This document shows, one piece after another, positions 17,837-27,187 of a stretch of 64,000 nt of DNA. The notes below the pieces were generated by a model, which ran no database searches, was not told the DNA's origin, and worked only from the letters and a program-made list of their open reading frames with translations. The translations under genes and the position numbers were made by a program. Within the stretch, counting starts at the first letter, position 1. Each line of letters starts with the position of its first letter. Source of the DNA: Thiohalocapsa sp. PB-PSB1 (lineage in GTDB: Bacteria; Pseudomonadota; Gammaproteobacteria; Chromatiales; Chromatiaceae); assembly GCA_016745215.1 (NCBI GenBank), contig CP050890.1, forward strand, positions 4,650,001 to 4,714,000, written 5' to 3'.

Positions 17837-18259
17837 ATGAAACCAAGCCGTGGGCATGAGATGCACAGCGTCTGCACTTGGCAGGTGTGGCGTTATGCGT
17901 CGGCAGCAGTCGCTTTGACGTGCCTTTCTGAGGCATTTGGCGCAGAAATCACAGGAGTGCCGGGGGACCTTAGGACGTCGTCCGCGGGAACAGCGATTTT
18001 GACCGTGGCTGTTCAGCATTCGTCCGGTCCGGAGGCCATCAAGACTGTGGCCGCTGCGGTAACCGGAAGCGAACGGGGAGCAACCTTTCCGAGATTGTAC
18101 GACGACGGTACGCACGGAGACTCGGCGGCGAACGACGGTCTCTACTCGCTGGAGGTGGATCTTGGCAGTAAGCATGGTGAGTATTCGGTGACCTACTACG
18201 TTGTGGATCACAAGGGTGCCGAGATAACGACCGAGCCGATGACATTCACGCTGGAATGA
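17837..18259 (+). CDS. secreted beta-rich protein with choice-of-anchor X-like domain
   Basis: 140 residues. A hydrophobic signal-like segment (about residues 14-36, ending LSEAFGAE) precedes one immunoglobulin-like fold with the DDGTHGDSAANDGLYS stretch seen in choice-of-anchor X or related extracellular domains. It starts three bases after the previous stop but begins a different group of exported proteins. The following two genes also encode exported beta-rich proteins, so a shared cell-surface role is plausible. No enzymatic motif is visible. Confidence 0.65.
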   Translation: MKPSRGHEMHSVCTWQVWRYASAAVALTCLSEAFGAEITGVPGDLRTSSAGTAILTVAVQHSSGPEAIKTVAAAVTGSERGATFPRLYDDGTHGDSAANDGLYSLEVDLGSKHGEYSVTYYVVDHKGAEITTEPMTFTLE

Positions 18260-18309
18260 GCGGAGTTGGTTTTGGCGGGTGCACCGAGCGCATGTTGTAG
18301 GTCCAACCC

Positions 18310-19212
18310 TTGGCTGCATTGAAGGCATTTTTCGCTGTTCCGACGCTGGCGATCATCGCGCTTGCATCGGCTGCTGGGGGTGCCGATCCTGCCTTGGTCT
18401 TTTCCGGCGAAGATGGCACTACGTGGGACCTTTGGCGTCGAGCAGACGGGGCCGTGGCACGCATGACCGTACAGCTCGACGCCGACTCGCCGGCAACCGC
18501 CACGGATGGGCGCCTCGCCTTCGCGGATGCGTCAGGCACCGTCTGGGTGCGGGCGCTGGACGGAAAGCTGACGGCGGTCACCGGGATGCCGACACCATGT
18601 GCTCATCCGGCCTGGTCGCCGGATGGGCAGCAACTCGTTGTCGCCTGCTTCCGATTCAACAACCGCCAGGACGACGGTGCCTTGTGGCTGGCCGATCTGG
18701 AAAGCGGGGCTGCCCGTCTCCTCTATGACGGCCCTGGGCTGCAGAAGTCCCCCGCCTGGTCGCCGGATGGGCAGCGCCTCGCCTTCGTCTCCGGCTTCCG
18801 ACTGACGCCGACACGGGTTATCGAGCAGATTTGGGTGCTGGAGCTCGCGGGCGGCACAGCCCGTCGGTTGATCGAAGGCGAGGCCGCGGCGGTCAATCCG
18901 GCCTGGTCGCCGGACGGTAAGCGACTCGCCTATGCATCGGACCGGGGCGACACCCTCGATATATGGGTGATGGACCTTAGCGAGGGACGGCAGCTTCAGC
19001 TGACGCACGATCCAGCGTACGACGACGACCCGACCTGGTCGCCGGATGGCGAGACGCTCGCATTCCAGTCGACCCGCGGCGGGGAGCTGGAGATCTGGTC
19101 GATTCCGGCCAGTGGCGGGACGGCCCGCCGGCTGGTGGCGGCCGGCGAGAGTGGCCTGCGCTCGGCGCGGTCCCCTCACTGGCCTGTGCAGCAGCAGGAG
19201 GAGGCGCGATGA
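18310..19212 (+). CDS. exported PD40/TolB-like beta-propeller protein
   Basis: 300 residues from a TTG at 18310 (an alternative TTG lies three codons on; no ATG is available). An N-terminal signal peptide (FFAVPTLAIIALASAAGGA) precedes six or so repeats with the PD40 motif W-SPDG (AWSPDGQ, TWSPDGE), as in the TolB C-terminal propeller. It is shorter than TolB and lacks its N-terminal domain, so it is not TolB itself. Its stop overlaps the next start (ATGA). A periplasmic scaffold or ligand-binding role is inferred. Confidence 0.8.
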   Translation: MAALKAFFAVPTLAIIALASAAGGADPALVFSGEDGTTWDLWRRADGAVARMTVQLDADSPATATDGRLAFADASGTVWVRALDGKLTAVTGMPTPCAHPAWSPDGQQLVVACFRFNNRQDDGALWLADLESGAARLLYDGPGLQKSPAWSPDGQRLAFVSGFRLTPTRVIEQIWVLELAGGTARRLIEGEAAAVNPAWSPDGKRLAYASDRGDTLDIWVMDLSEGRQLQLTHDPAYDDDPTWSPDGETLAFQSTRGGELEIWSIPASGGTARRLVAAGESGLRSARSPHWPVQQQEEAR

Positions 19213-20312
19213 ACTCGACGCGAGTGCTCAGCGCCCTTCTAATAACGGGCCTCTGGCTTGGCGCGGTAGCGGTCCCGAGGGCCGAAGACGGCCTGACCGA
19301 CGTCGTCTTCGAGCCCGCCGCCTTCGATCCTGTCCAAGGCGAGCAGGCCGTCATTCGCTTTCAGAGCAACCGCTCGGGACAGGCGATCATCCGCCTGTTC
19401 GGTCCGGATTGGCATCAGGTCCGGGAGCTGGCGATCGAGGGCATCGAGCCCGAAGGCCCTGCGAGCGTCGCCTGGGATGGGCGCGACGACGAGGGAAACC
19501 TGGTGCCGGCGGAGGTATACTTCCCGGTCATCGAGCTCACGGACCGCAAGGGTGAAGTCAGGACCATAGATCCGACACTCGGCCCCCGGCCCGGGCAGGT
19601 TTTTGTCGAGGACCTGCGTTTCGACCCTGAGCGGGGCGCTGTAACCTACTCGCTGCAGGCGCCGGCTCGGGTTACCTTGCTGGCGGGCATATCGGATGGC
19701 GGGCCGCTACTTCGGACGCTGGTTGCGGACGCCCCGCGGCGGGCCGGCCCGCATCACGAGCCCTGGGACGGCATGGATGCGGACGGTGTCGTCGATGTAC
19801 CGGCGCAACCCGGATTCCGACTGTATGCCGAAGGCGTTGGGGTGTGGCAACCCTCGGTTGCCGTGACCAGCGGCAGCGACGAGAGCTATTTCCAGTACCG
19901 CCGCAGGGTCGAGTCGCGCCTGGTCAAGCAACGACCCGATATCCGAGTGATTGGCGGCACCCCAGCGGCCTTGCCGAAACCCGTCGACATGACACCGGAA
20001 CCGCGCTTCGATCTGTCCGTATCCGGCACGCCGGATGAGGATGGTCTGCCGGTGGTCTCCGGCCGGGTGCTGGTGCAGGTTGCCCTCGAGGAGTCGGTCC
20101 GGATTCCGGTCATCGAACGCCGCTTCGAGATCGTGCTGTTCGTGGATCAGCGCTTCGTCACCGAGGTCGAGGATGGCCGCTCCCCGGCGACGGTCATCTG
20201 GGACAGCACCCAGGTCAGCGATGGCGAGCACTTGCTGACGGTCAACGTTGCGACCTTGCCCGGCCAGATCAGCGCCGCCAGCCTGAGGGTGCGCGTTCGG
20301 AACAATCCATGA
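19209..20312 (+). CDS. exported protein with FlgD-type Ig-like domains
   Basis: 367 residues. Signal peptide at about residues 1-25 (LLITGLWLGAVAVPRAED). Two FlgD-like Ig segments are recognisable by W-DGRDDEGN at about residue 90 and PWDGMDADG at about residue 180, where a Trp-Asp-Gly-x-Asp-x-x-Gly turn caps each fold. It is translationally coupled to the propeller gene upstream. No catalytic motif was seen. The pair may form an extracellular or periplasmic complex (inference). Confidence 0.7.
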   Translation: MNSTRVLSALLITGLWLGAVAVPRAEDGLTDVVFEPAAFDPVQGEQAVIRFQSNRSGQAIIRLFGPDWHQVRELAIEGIEPEGPASVAWDGRDDEGNLVPAEVYFPVIELTDRKGEVRTIDPTLGPRPGQVFVEDLRFDPERGAVTYSLQAPARVTLLAGISDGGPLLRTLVADAPRRAGPHHEPWDGMDADGVVDVPAQPGFRLYAEGVGVWQPSVAVTSGSDESYFQYRRRVESRLVKQRPDIRVIGGTPAALPKPVDMTPEPRFDLSVSGTPDEDGLPVVSGRVLVQVALEESVRIPVIERRFEIVLFVDQRFVTEVEDGRSPATVIWDSTQVSDGEHLLTVNVATLPGQISAASLRVRVRNNP

Positions 20313-20536
20313 GTTGCCGGTAGGCGCCATTTCGGCGATCGCATCAGGCGCATGCAGTCTTCTGAAGGCGTAGGCTCGACATTGCTGCATTGAACCCTCG
20401 CCGTTGGTGGCTTTCTGGGGACCCTGGAGGCCATTATCCAGGTCGGACAGGCCCCGATGCCGGAGGACGTATACTCTGTCGGCTCGGACGCCTGCGGCAA
20501 CTTGTGGGTAGAGAGACTCGACTGGGAGAAATCACC

Positions 20537-21541
20537 ATGATGCGCTTGTTCTCGGCACTGCTGTGCCTTGTCGCGCTGGGGGCCTGGGCCGAGCCGACAC
20601 CGCAGCAGGTCGTCGTTTACACCTCGCTGGACCAGGTCTTCTCGGAGCCGATTCTGCGGGAGTTCGAGGAACAAACGGGGATCGCGGTCAAGGCGGTCTA
20701 TGACGTGGAGGCGTCGAAGACAACCGGCCTGGTCAACCGGCTGATCGCCGAGCAGGGTCGACCACGGGCCGATGTATTCTGGAACTCCGAGGTCGGCCGT
20801 ACACTGCTGCTGAAGGACAAAGGGGTGCTGGCGCCCTACCGGTCGCCGTCGGCAGCGGACATCCCCGAGCAGTTCAAGGATCCCGATGGCTGGTGGACCG
20901 GGTTCGCCGCCCGTGCGCGGGTGCTGATCTACAATAAGACGCTCCTCGGCGATGCAGACCTCCCGAAGTCGATCTTCGACCTGACCGAGCCGGCCTGGAA
21001 GGGACGCGTCGCACTCGCCTACCCGCTGTTCGGCACCACGGCGACCCATGTCGCCGCCTGGTATGCGGTGCTGGAGGCGGAGCGGACGGAGGAGTACTTG
21101 CGCGCATTGAAGGCCAACGAGATCGTCATCGTGGACGGCAATGCAACCTCCCGGGATGTCGTCGTCCAAGGCGAGCTGCCGCTGGGCTTCACCGATACCG
21201 ATGATGCCAATGTCGCCATCCAGGCGGGTGAGCCGGTCGGGATGATCTTCCCGGACAAGGACGGCCTCGGCACCCTGATGATCCCCAACACCGTGGCCCT
21301 GATTGCCGGCGCGCCCCATCCGGACGCGGGTCGGCGCCTGATCGACTACCTCTTGTCGCGGGAGGTGGAGAGCCGTCTGGCCTTCTCCGAGTCGATGCAA
21401 ATCCCGGTCCGCCCCGGAGTCGCCAAGCCGGACCATGTGCCGGACTACAACGAGGTCCGTGCGATGGATGTGTCCTATCGGGCCATCGCCGACAACATGG
21501 AACGTGGCGCCCGTTTCTGTCGCGCCCTGTTCACCCGCTGA
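20537..21541 (+). CDS. iron(III)-type ABC transporter substrate-binding protein
   Basis: 334 residues from the ATG at 20537 preceded by GGGAGAAAT. Signal peptide at residues 1-18 (LFSALLCLVALGAWA). The mature protein opens with VVVYTSLDQVFSEPIL, and DVFWNSEV, ALAYPLFGTTATH and later FPDKDGLGTL follow. This is the FbpA/FutA class of periplasmic ferric-iron binding proteins. It is the first gene of a transporter operon (permease three bases downstream, ATPase overlapping). Substrate assignment to Fe(III) follows the family; thiamine or other ligands are possible. Confidence 0.85.
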   Translation: MMRLFSALLCLVALGAWAEPTPQQVVVYTSLDQVFSEPILREFEEQTGIAVKAVYDVEASKTTGLVNRLIAEQGRPRADVFWNSEVGRTLLLKDKGVLAPYRSPSAADIPEQFKDPDGWWTGFAARARVLIYNKTLLGDADLPKSIFDLTEPAWKGRVALAYPLFGTTATHVAAWYAVLEAERTEEYLRALKANEIVIVDGNATSRDVVVQGELPLGFTDTDDANVAIQAGEPVGMIFPDKDGLGTLMIPNTVALIAGAPHPDAGRRLIDYLLSREVESRLAFSESMQIPVRPGVAKPDHVPDYNEVRAMDVSYRAIADNMERGARFCRALFTR

Positions 21542-21544
21542 CGG

Positions 21545-23086
21545 GTGCTGCTGCCCCGCTGGCTGGTCGCCTCGGCCTGGGCGGTCTTCGGCCTCGCCGC
21601 GCTGTTGCCGCTGCTCTGGCTCGGCCTGGATGTCGTGCGCGGGGAAGGCGGCCTCTCGGCTCTTCGCGATCTGCTGTTGACCCAGGCGCAGTGGCGGCTC
21701 CTTGCGCGTAGCCTGGTGGTCGCGGGCGGAGCCGCGTTGCTGGCGCTTGGCCTTGGGGTCCCCTACGCGCTGGCGATCGAGCGTACCCGGATGCCCGGGC
21801 GCCATGCCTTCCAGTTTCTAGGGCTCGTGCCGCTGCTGATTCCACCGCAGCTGCACGCCATCGTCTGGTCGCGCCTTCTGGCGTTTTCGCCCCTTGATCC
21901 TTTCAGCATCCCCGGCGTGGTCTTCGTCCTCGGTCTCGCCTATTTCCCGTTCGTCGTCCTGCTGACCAGTGCCGGACTGCGTGCTGTCGATCCCGCGATG
22001 GAGGATGCTGCGCGTCTGCGGGTCGGGCCGCCGAGGGTGCTCGTCGGGGTGACCCTCGCGTTGGTGCGCCCGCATATCCTCGCCGCTGCCTTGCTGGTCT
22101 TCGTCTTCGCCATCATCGACTTCGGGGTCCCGGACCTACTGCGCGTTCGGGTCTACGCGGTCGAGGTCTTCATCGAGTTCAGCGCGCTGTACGATCAGCG
22201 AGGTGCCGTCTTGTTGTCCGTGCCGCTGCTCCTGGCGACGATGGCCTTGGTTGGGATAATGACCTGGCTGATGCGTGGGCGGGCCTACGTGAGCCTGGCC
22301 CATGGTGCCGGGGATGCGAGCAGGTTCCGCTGGGGTGGCCTCAGGATTCCAGCTGTTCTGTTCTGCGGGTCCGTGCTGGGTCTTTCCGTCCTCGTCCCCG
22401 TGGCATCTCTGGCCGTCAGTGCAGGGGCGGCCCTGTTCGATCCCGGCGTGCTGCGTCCCGCGTTGCCGGCGATCGGCACCAGTGTCTCGCTCGCCGTTGG
22501 CGCCGCGGTACTGACGACCATGGTGGCGTTCGTCATCGCCCGCGGCCTGATGCAGACGCCAGAGGTCTTTCGCGCGGCACTGCATGCGCTGACTCAACTC
22601 CCTTTTGCGCTGCCCCCGATCCTCCTCGGGATTGCGTTGATCGGCCTCTGGAATCGCGAGGCCACGGGATGGCTCTACGATGGTCTCGGGGTGGTGCTGA
22701 TCGGCTATCTGGCGCGGTTTCTGCCCTTCGCGATCGGCGCGATGCTCGCGGGCTTGCAGCAGCTCAATCCCCGTTTCGAGGAGGCCGCCTGGCTCGTTAC
22801 CGCGAACCGTCTTCGCATCCTCGGGGGCCTCAGCCTGCCGTTGCTGCGTGACGGGCTTGCGGCGGCATTCGTCATCGTTTTCATATTGACCATGGGCGAG
22901 CTTGGCGTAACCCTGCTGGTGGTGCCGCCCGGGGTGGAAACGCTGCCGGTGCGAATCTATAACCTGATGCACTATGGCGCCGATGCCGCGGTTGCCGCGT
23001 TGAGCCTGATTCTGGTCGCCATCCAGCTCCTGGTTTGTTCGCTGGTGCTGGTGGGAGTACGGCGGCGCCCTGGTGTCGATTCATGA
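21545..23086 (+). CDS. iron-type ABC transporter permease, fused two-domain
   Basis: 513 residues starting at GTG 21545, three bases after the binding-protein stop. About twelve membrane segments are arranged as two binding-protein-dependent permease halves, each with an EAA-like loop: DAARLRVGPPRVLVGVTLAL in the first half and EEAAWLVTANRLRILGGLSL in the second. The duplicated layout is typical of FbpB/CysT-like ferric permeases. The stop overlaps the ATPase start (ATGA). It would form the channel in the inner membrane. Confidence 0.88.
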   Translation: MLLPRWLVASAWAVFGLAALLPLLWLGLDVVRGEGGLSALRDLLLTQAQWRLLARSLVVAGGAALLALGLGVPYALAIERTRMPGRHAFQFLGLVPLLIPPQLHAIVWSRLLAFSPLDPFSIPGVVFVLGLAYFPFVVLLTSAGLRAVDPAMEDAARLRVGPPRVLVGVTLALVRPHILAAALLVFVFAIIDFGVPDLLRVRVYAVEVFIEFSALYDQRGAVLLSVPLLLATMALVGIMTWLMRGRAYVSLAHGAGDASRFRWGGLRIPAVLFCGSVLGLSVLVPVASLAVSAGAALFDPGVLRPALPAIGTSVSLAVGAAVLTTMVAFVIARGLMQTPEVFRAALHALTQLPFALPPILLGIALIGLWNREATGWLYDGLGVVLIGYLARFLPFAIGAMLAGLQQLNPRFEEAAWLVTANRLRILGGLSLPLLRDGLAAAFVIVFILTMGELGVTLLVVPPGVETLPVRIYNLMHYGADAAVAALSLILVAIQLLVCSLVLVGVRRRPGVDS

Positions 23087-23802
23087 TCGAGACGTTCGAT
23101 CTTGCCAAGTCTTTCGGGGCGGCGAACGCCGTGGCCGGTGTCTCCCTGGGATTGCGGGCCGGTGAGACGCTCGTCGTGCTCGGCCCGTCGGGTTGCGGCA
23201 AGACCACATTGCTGCGTCTGATTGCCGGGCTGGAGCGGCCGGACCATGGCCGGGTCTTGATCGATTCGAAGCCAGTCAGCACGCCGGAATGGCTGGTGCC
23301 TCCCCATGCGCGGCGGATCGGGATGATCTTCCAGGATCTTGCCCTCTGGCCACACATGAGCGTGCTTGGCAATATAACCTTCGGGTTGAGAGGCCGTCGT
23401 GGGCAGGTGCGTGCGGTTGCTGACAGCGCGCTGCGCCAGGTTGGGCTTGCGGGGATGAGAGAGCGCCTGCCGCACCAGCTCTCCGGGGGAGAGCGTCAGC
23501 GCCTCGCAATTGCCCGCGCATTGGCCGGGGAGCGCCGCTGGCTGTTGCTGGACGAGCCTTTCAGCAGCCTCGACCCGTTGTCGAAGCGGCGGATCGGTCG
23601 CTTGTTGCGGTCCCTGCAACAGGGTCTCGATCTCGGCATCCTTTACGTCACACATGACCTGCACGAGGCGGTGGCGTTGGCTGATCGCATCGTCCTGATG
23701 CAGTCCGGGCGGCTCGTGGGGTCGCTGGATCTGAAGGCGACGGGCGCCATGCGTCATGAGGAGCTGCTGCAATGGTACGAAGAGACAATCGAGAACTTCT
23801 GA
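23083..23802 (+). CDS. ABC transporter ATP-binding protein, iron type
   Basis: 239 residues from the ATG overlapping the permease stop. Walker A is GPSGCGKTT, Q-loop MIFQDLALWPH, signature LSGGERQR, Walker B WLLLDEPFSSLD, H-loop YVTHDLHEA. It is shorter than full FbpC proteins and lacks the C-terminal regulatory TOBE domain. It energises the permease from the cytoplasmic face. The 3' end overlaps the following ChrB-like gene by about 30 bases. Confidence 0.92.
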   Translation: MIETFDLAKSFGAANAVAGVSLGLRAGETLVVLGPSGCGKTTLLRLIAGLERPDHGRVLIDSKPVSTPEWLVPPHARRIGMIFQDLALWPHMSVLGNITFGLRGRRGQVRAVADSALRQVGLAGMRERLPHQLSGGERQRLAIARALAGERRWLLLDEPFSSLDPLSKRRIGRLLRSLQQGLDLGILYVTHDLHEAVALADRIVLMQSGRLVGSLDLKATGAMRHEELLQWYEETIENF

Positions 23803-24260
23803 TCCCGGGCGCCTTGCTCATGCTGGTCGCCAGCGCCTCCAGTGCCGAGGGAGGAGGGCTGTGGGCGAGCTGGGATGTCTTCGAGCCGGACAAGTGTGCG
23901 TCGGTATGGCTTATCAAGCGTCATATCGATCCCGACGCCCGCTTTCGTTTCTATGCCAGTGGCGTCCACATCGAGGAGGGTATCCCCTTCGATACCCCGG
24001 ACGCGGAGCTGCGGCGTTACCACGATGCGTCCACGTTCGAGACATTGCTGCGGCGCTATGAACTGAGCGGTCCCGGGCTCGACTACCTGGGCCGCCTGAT
24101 GCACGACATCGAGGTCAACGTCTGGGAGCGTAAGGTGCTGGCGGAATCGCGCGAGATCGAGTACGCACTGGTGGAGCTGACCAGGGAGGTCACGCCCGAG
24201 GAGGCCGTGGAGGCTTGTTTGACTTATTTCGACGGGTTCGTCGGACGGGAGATAGATTGA
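23772..24260 (+). CDS. ChrB C-terminal-like protein with signal peptide
   Basis: 162 residues. The body (WDVFEPDKCASVWLIKRHID, then IPFDTPDAELRRYHDASTFE and MHDIEVNVW) matches the chromate-resistance ChrB C-terminal family. Unusually the N-terminus (ELLIPGALLMLVASASSAEG) looks like a signal peptide, so the protein may be periplasmic, whereas ChrB regulators are cytosolic with an N-terminal DNA-binding part that is absent here. It is encoded overlapping the ABC ATPase gene in the same operon, suggesting a metal-linked role beside the iron-type transporter. The start at 23772 is the first ATG and gives the signal sequence. Confidence 0.75.
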   Translation: MVRRDNRELLIPGALLMLVASASSAEGGGLWASWDVFEPDKCASVWLIKRHIDPDARFRFYASGVHIEEGIPFDTPDAELRRYHDASTFETLLRRYELSGPGLDYLGRLMHDIEVNVWERKVLAESREIEYALVELTREVTPEEAVEACLTYFDGFVGREID

Positions 24261-24343
24261 GTCGTGCCATTGGCAACAGAGTAGGCTGTGGGTGGTGTGC
24301 TGGGAAACGGGCTCGGTTAATTCCCGAGGGAAACCCTCCTTTC

Positions 24344-24733
24344 CTACTGTCCCCCGAGCTGAAGCCAGGCGATCACCGCAACTGCCATCGTTGCCCCGCT
24401 TCCCATCAGCATCCCCGTTGATAGCCATGCCCGGGGATTGCCGTGTCTGGGCGGCGCCGGAGTCGGGGACTCTGGGGGCGAGCCGGCCGTCGCCGACCTT
24501 GCCTCTGCGCCCGGTCCCTGCACCCGCAACACGGCCGCCGTCCGCATCACTACTTGTCGCAGCGTTGTGTTCTGCCCCTCGATCAGCGCCTCCATGTCCG
24601 CCTTCCAGGCGTCATGCAGCGCCTTCTGCTCGTCCAGGAAGGACGCCCGATCCTTGAGCGAGACCTGCTCCAGCCAGGTCGCCTGCGCCTCGGCGAGCTG
24701 CGCGATGTGCGCGATCGCCGTGGCGGTGGCCTA
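24344..24733 (-). pseudogene. truncated coiled-coil protein with C-terminal membrane anchor
   Basis: The minus-strand frame encodes an alpha-helical, probably coiled-coil stretch (LAEAQATWLEQVSLKDR, then FLDEQKALHDAWKADMEAL), a low-complexity linker rich in Pro and Ala, and a C-terminal hydrophobic segment ending WLQLGGQ. Going upstream there is no start before an in-frame TAG next to 24733, so the 5' part is missing. Family not recognised. An internal ATG at 24595 could still give an 83-residue protein. Confidence 0.45.
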
Positions 24734-25470
24734 GGCTGTCGAAATCTGCCGTCTCACTAAAACAAGCGCTTCCCGGTTTATGGATGCTTAGTCGGTGTCG
24801 GGGTCGGTGTCAAGGTCGGAATTAGGGATTGGTATCGAGCTGGCTGCTTTGATCGATGAGCGGATTCGATTCCGATTCCGATAGCGACCCCGACACCGAT
24901 TAGGCTTCCCCAGTGCGTTCGATGATGCAATCCAAGACCCGGAATCGGTTTGGCATCAAAACTCAGGACATTTCGACAGCCTATAAATTTCTACTTTGTT
25001 ACTTTTCCCACTGGCCCAGCAAGCAGAGCAGCTACGCCGTTTTGCGACTTTAATTTATTGATTTATATTATAAAGATTAGTCGGCCATCTTACTCATGGA
25101 TCCTTGCATCGGGTCAACAATCGACTGCAGGTCATCGCCGCTGACAAGGCGATCGCTCAGGTCGCGACCAGCAAGGGTGCGGTTTCCATCGCACCTCCAT
25201 ATGACCCCATCTGAAACACGCCTCCCACGGCATGCAGAGCGCATCTGCAAGCGCGTACAGGCCGTCCCGCGCATGCCTCGATGTCATTTTCCGGGATCAG
25301 GATAAAAACCAGACATGGCGGTGCCGGCAGTGCCAATGCACTGAGCTTACCCCATTGATTTTGGCGACCGGGTGTCCCCTGATCAGTACGACCCAGCCGT
25401 GCAGCGGCGAGCGCAAAAAAATGCTTGATGGTGCATCCTCACGCGCTGCGCAATCGCTTGCGTAACCGCT
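24734..25470. other. intergenic region without a supported gene; short-period repeats
   Basis: The stretch holds a GGTCGGTGTCGGGGTCGG-type repeat around 24790-24840 and a copy of the TCGATTCCGATTCCGATAGC element at 24866-24900, which recurs at 34944-35063 and 41810-41929. Around 25077-25270 the minus strand has a 65-codon frame ending in DDLQSIVDPMQGSMSKMAD, which may be a gene fragment, but frame breaks upstream prevent a call. Confidence 0.5.
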
Positions 25471-26793
25471 TTACTCCCAAAGCTCAACGCCCTGCTTGGC
25501 GTACTGGGCGCGTATGCTGGCAAAGCGCTTTCGATGGCGTTTTTGCATCTGCGCAAGAACCTCCTCCTGGGTTACCGCACGCCTTGGCAGAAACTGTTTC
25601 AATAGCTCCTCGATGTCGGAGCAACTCAACAATGGGTACACATCCGCGGCGCGTAGTCGCTCCTCCAACATGAACAGCATCGCCATGAACACCAAGGCCA
25701 TGTGATGATGCCAGCCGCTCCACTTGCGCACCTGATAGTCCGCCATACCACATTCGGATTTGCCATCCTGGAAGACACGCTCCACCCAGTAGCGCTGTGC
25801 CTGCATCTGCGCCAAGCGCTTGACTGACGTCTCCGCCGGAGCATTCGATAGGGTATATCTGATCTCATCGGGGGCATGGATCTCGCGGCGCACAAGCAAG
25901 TGCCACTCATGCGCCGCGCTCTCCTCGTTATCCCACAACCAGACCCTTTGATGCAGCACCTCCACCTCCAGTTTTCCGCGCGTGCTGTCACGGATCTTGA
26001 CCCGTTGCCAGGCATCAGGCGGCTGTTGCGCTTGCCATTGATCAACCCGTATCGCTGGGCTGTTGGCTTCGAGCTTGGTTGCAGGGCGGCCACGTTTGCC
26101 TTCCTTCTGCTTGACCGTCGGCTTCGGATCTTCAACAAACATCAATTGATCGCAATGCACATCGGCAACAAATACCTCTCCCATCGCGTCCAGACCACGC
26201 AGAAAACCCGGATCGTTGCCGTAAAACCCATCTGCGCCAACCCATGAAAAGCGAACCCCGATCTGGCGTTGATGGGCCACCATCTCCAACGCCAGCGCGA
26301 TCTTTGTCCGAAACACGCGCTTCGCCTCGGGTACCCCGGCCCGCTCGCAGCGCTGCGCATCTTCACACCAGCTTTGCTGCAGATACAGGCGCGCATCAAT
26401 CAAGGTCACACGCTGATCGCGACCCAATGCGGCCATGACTCCGACTTGGCAATTCTCCACCTTCCCACCGCGCCCAAACCACTGTCGGCCAACGCCCACC
26501 GAGTGCTTGCCAGACTTCTCGAAGCCAGTTTCATCAAGCAATAGGCAACTCTCCGGATGCCCACCCAGCCATCGATCCGCCTCCAACGCCACCTGGTCCA
26601 TGACCGCTTGATGATCCCACGGAGAATCCGTGAGCATCTGCTGAAGCTGCTGTTCGTCAGAATCCGGAACCCGTTCCTCCATGCGTTCCATATTCTTCTT
26701 GTCCGGATCGGCTTGCATCAGACCCCGCAAAGAGTCCCCAACCGGCTTGAGCACACTGCGGGTTGTGTTCTGAAAATGCCCTTTGAAGCGCAA
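25471..26793 (-). CDS. IS701-family transposase
   Basis: About 440 residues. It has the IS701/DDE-5 pattern: ESCLLLDETGFEKSGKHSVG (first Asp), FSWVGADGFYGNDP (second Asp), and RYWVERVFQDGKSECGMADY (Glu). The frame is open a further 20 codons upstream without an ATG, and a separate ATG in another frame lies just before; so the true start may be a TTG at 26793 or a frameshift has hit the 5' end. Inverted repeats were not identified with confidence. The element sits among gene remnants. Confidence 0.82.
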   Translation of the reverse strand: MRFKGHFQNTTRSVLKPVGDSLRGLMQADPDKKNMERMEERVPDSDEQQLQQMLTDSPWDHQAVMDQVALEADRWLGGHPESCLLLDETGFEKSGKHSVGVGRQWFGRGGKVENCQVGVMAALGRDQRVTLIDARLYLQQSWCEDAQRCERAGVPEAKRVFRTKIALALEMVAHQRQIGVRFSWVGADGFYGNDPGFLRGLDAMGEVFVADVHCDQLMFVEDPKPTVKQKEGKRGRPATKLEANSPAIRVDQWQAQQPPDAWQRVKIRDSTRGKLEVEVLHQRVWLWDNEESAAHEWHLLVRREIHAPDEIRYTLSNAPAETSVKRLAQMQAQRYWVERVFQDGKSECGMADYQVRKWSGWHHHMALVFMAMLFMLEERLRAADVYPLLSCSDIEELLKQFLPRRAVTQEEVLAQMQKRHRKRFASIRAQYAKQGVELWE

Positions 26794-26962
26794 ACTGAAA
26801 CGGGTAAAGCGCTCGGCAATGTTATCAAGCGGATTGGTAGAGGTGTCGGTAGAAAAAAATTTGATTATTCATGAATAAATTTTCCTTATAGTTGAGCATT
26901 GAGTCAGATAGTATACTAATATCAGAAAGTTATAGCCAGGACCAATCTAACAAAGTAGAATT

Positions 26963-27018
26963 ACGGGTGTCCTTTTTTACGGGTGTTACGTTTTTACGGG
27001 TGTCCTTTTTTACGGGAC
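26963..27018. repeat. direct repeats of a TACGGGTGT-poly(T) unit
   Basis: Three to four head-to-tail copies of a 16-18-bp unit, TACGGGTGTCCTTTTT with one TACGGGTGTTACGTTTTT variant. They start exactly where the exonuclease homology ends, so the repeat marks the break point of that gene. Confidence 0.7.
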
Positions 27019-27184
27019 TGATGCCGTTATTGTATTCTGCTTCGGGCCAGCTGGTATGCCGGATCGGCCGCACCAGGGTGTCCAGCAGGGGCTGGCCCTG
27101 GTCGTCGAGGATGCCAATCTCGACGATCTCATCTCGAGATGGATGCAGGCCCGTGGTTTCCAGGTCGAGGTAGACGGTTTGCAT
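27019..27184 (-). pseudogene. 3'-5' exonuclease (DnaQ-like) N-terminal fragment
   Basis: From the ATG at 27184 the frame reads VYLDLETTGLHPSRDEIVEI, the ExoI motif (D-x-E) of DEDD exonucleases, then about 35 more residues before entering the TACGGGTGT repeat. The remaining catalytic motifs are missing. It starts three bases after the stop of a coiled-coil gene remnant, an arrangement I associate with plasmid-type kfrA-exonuclease pairs. Confidence 0.65.
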
Positions 27185-27187
27185 CTC

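Noticed and set aside
20147..21805. 552-codon frame antisense to the iron transporter genes
   Set aside because: Shadow of three well-supported transporter and exported-protein genes.
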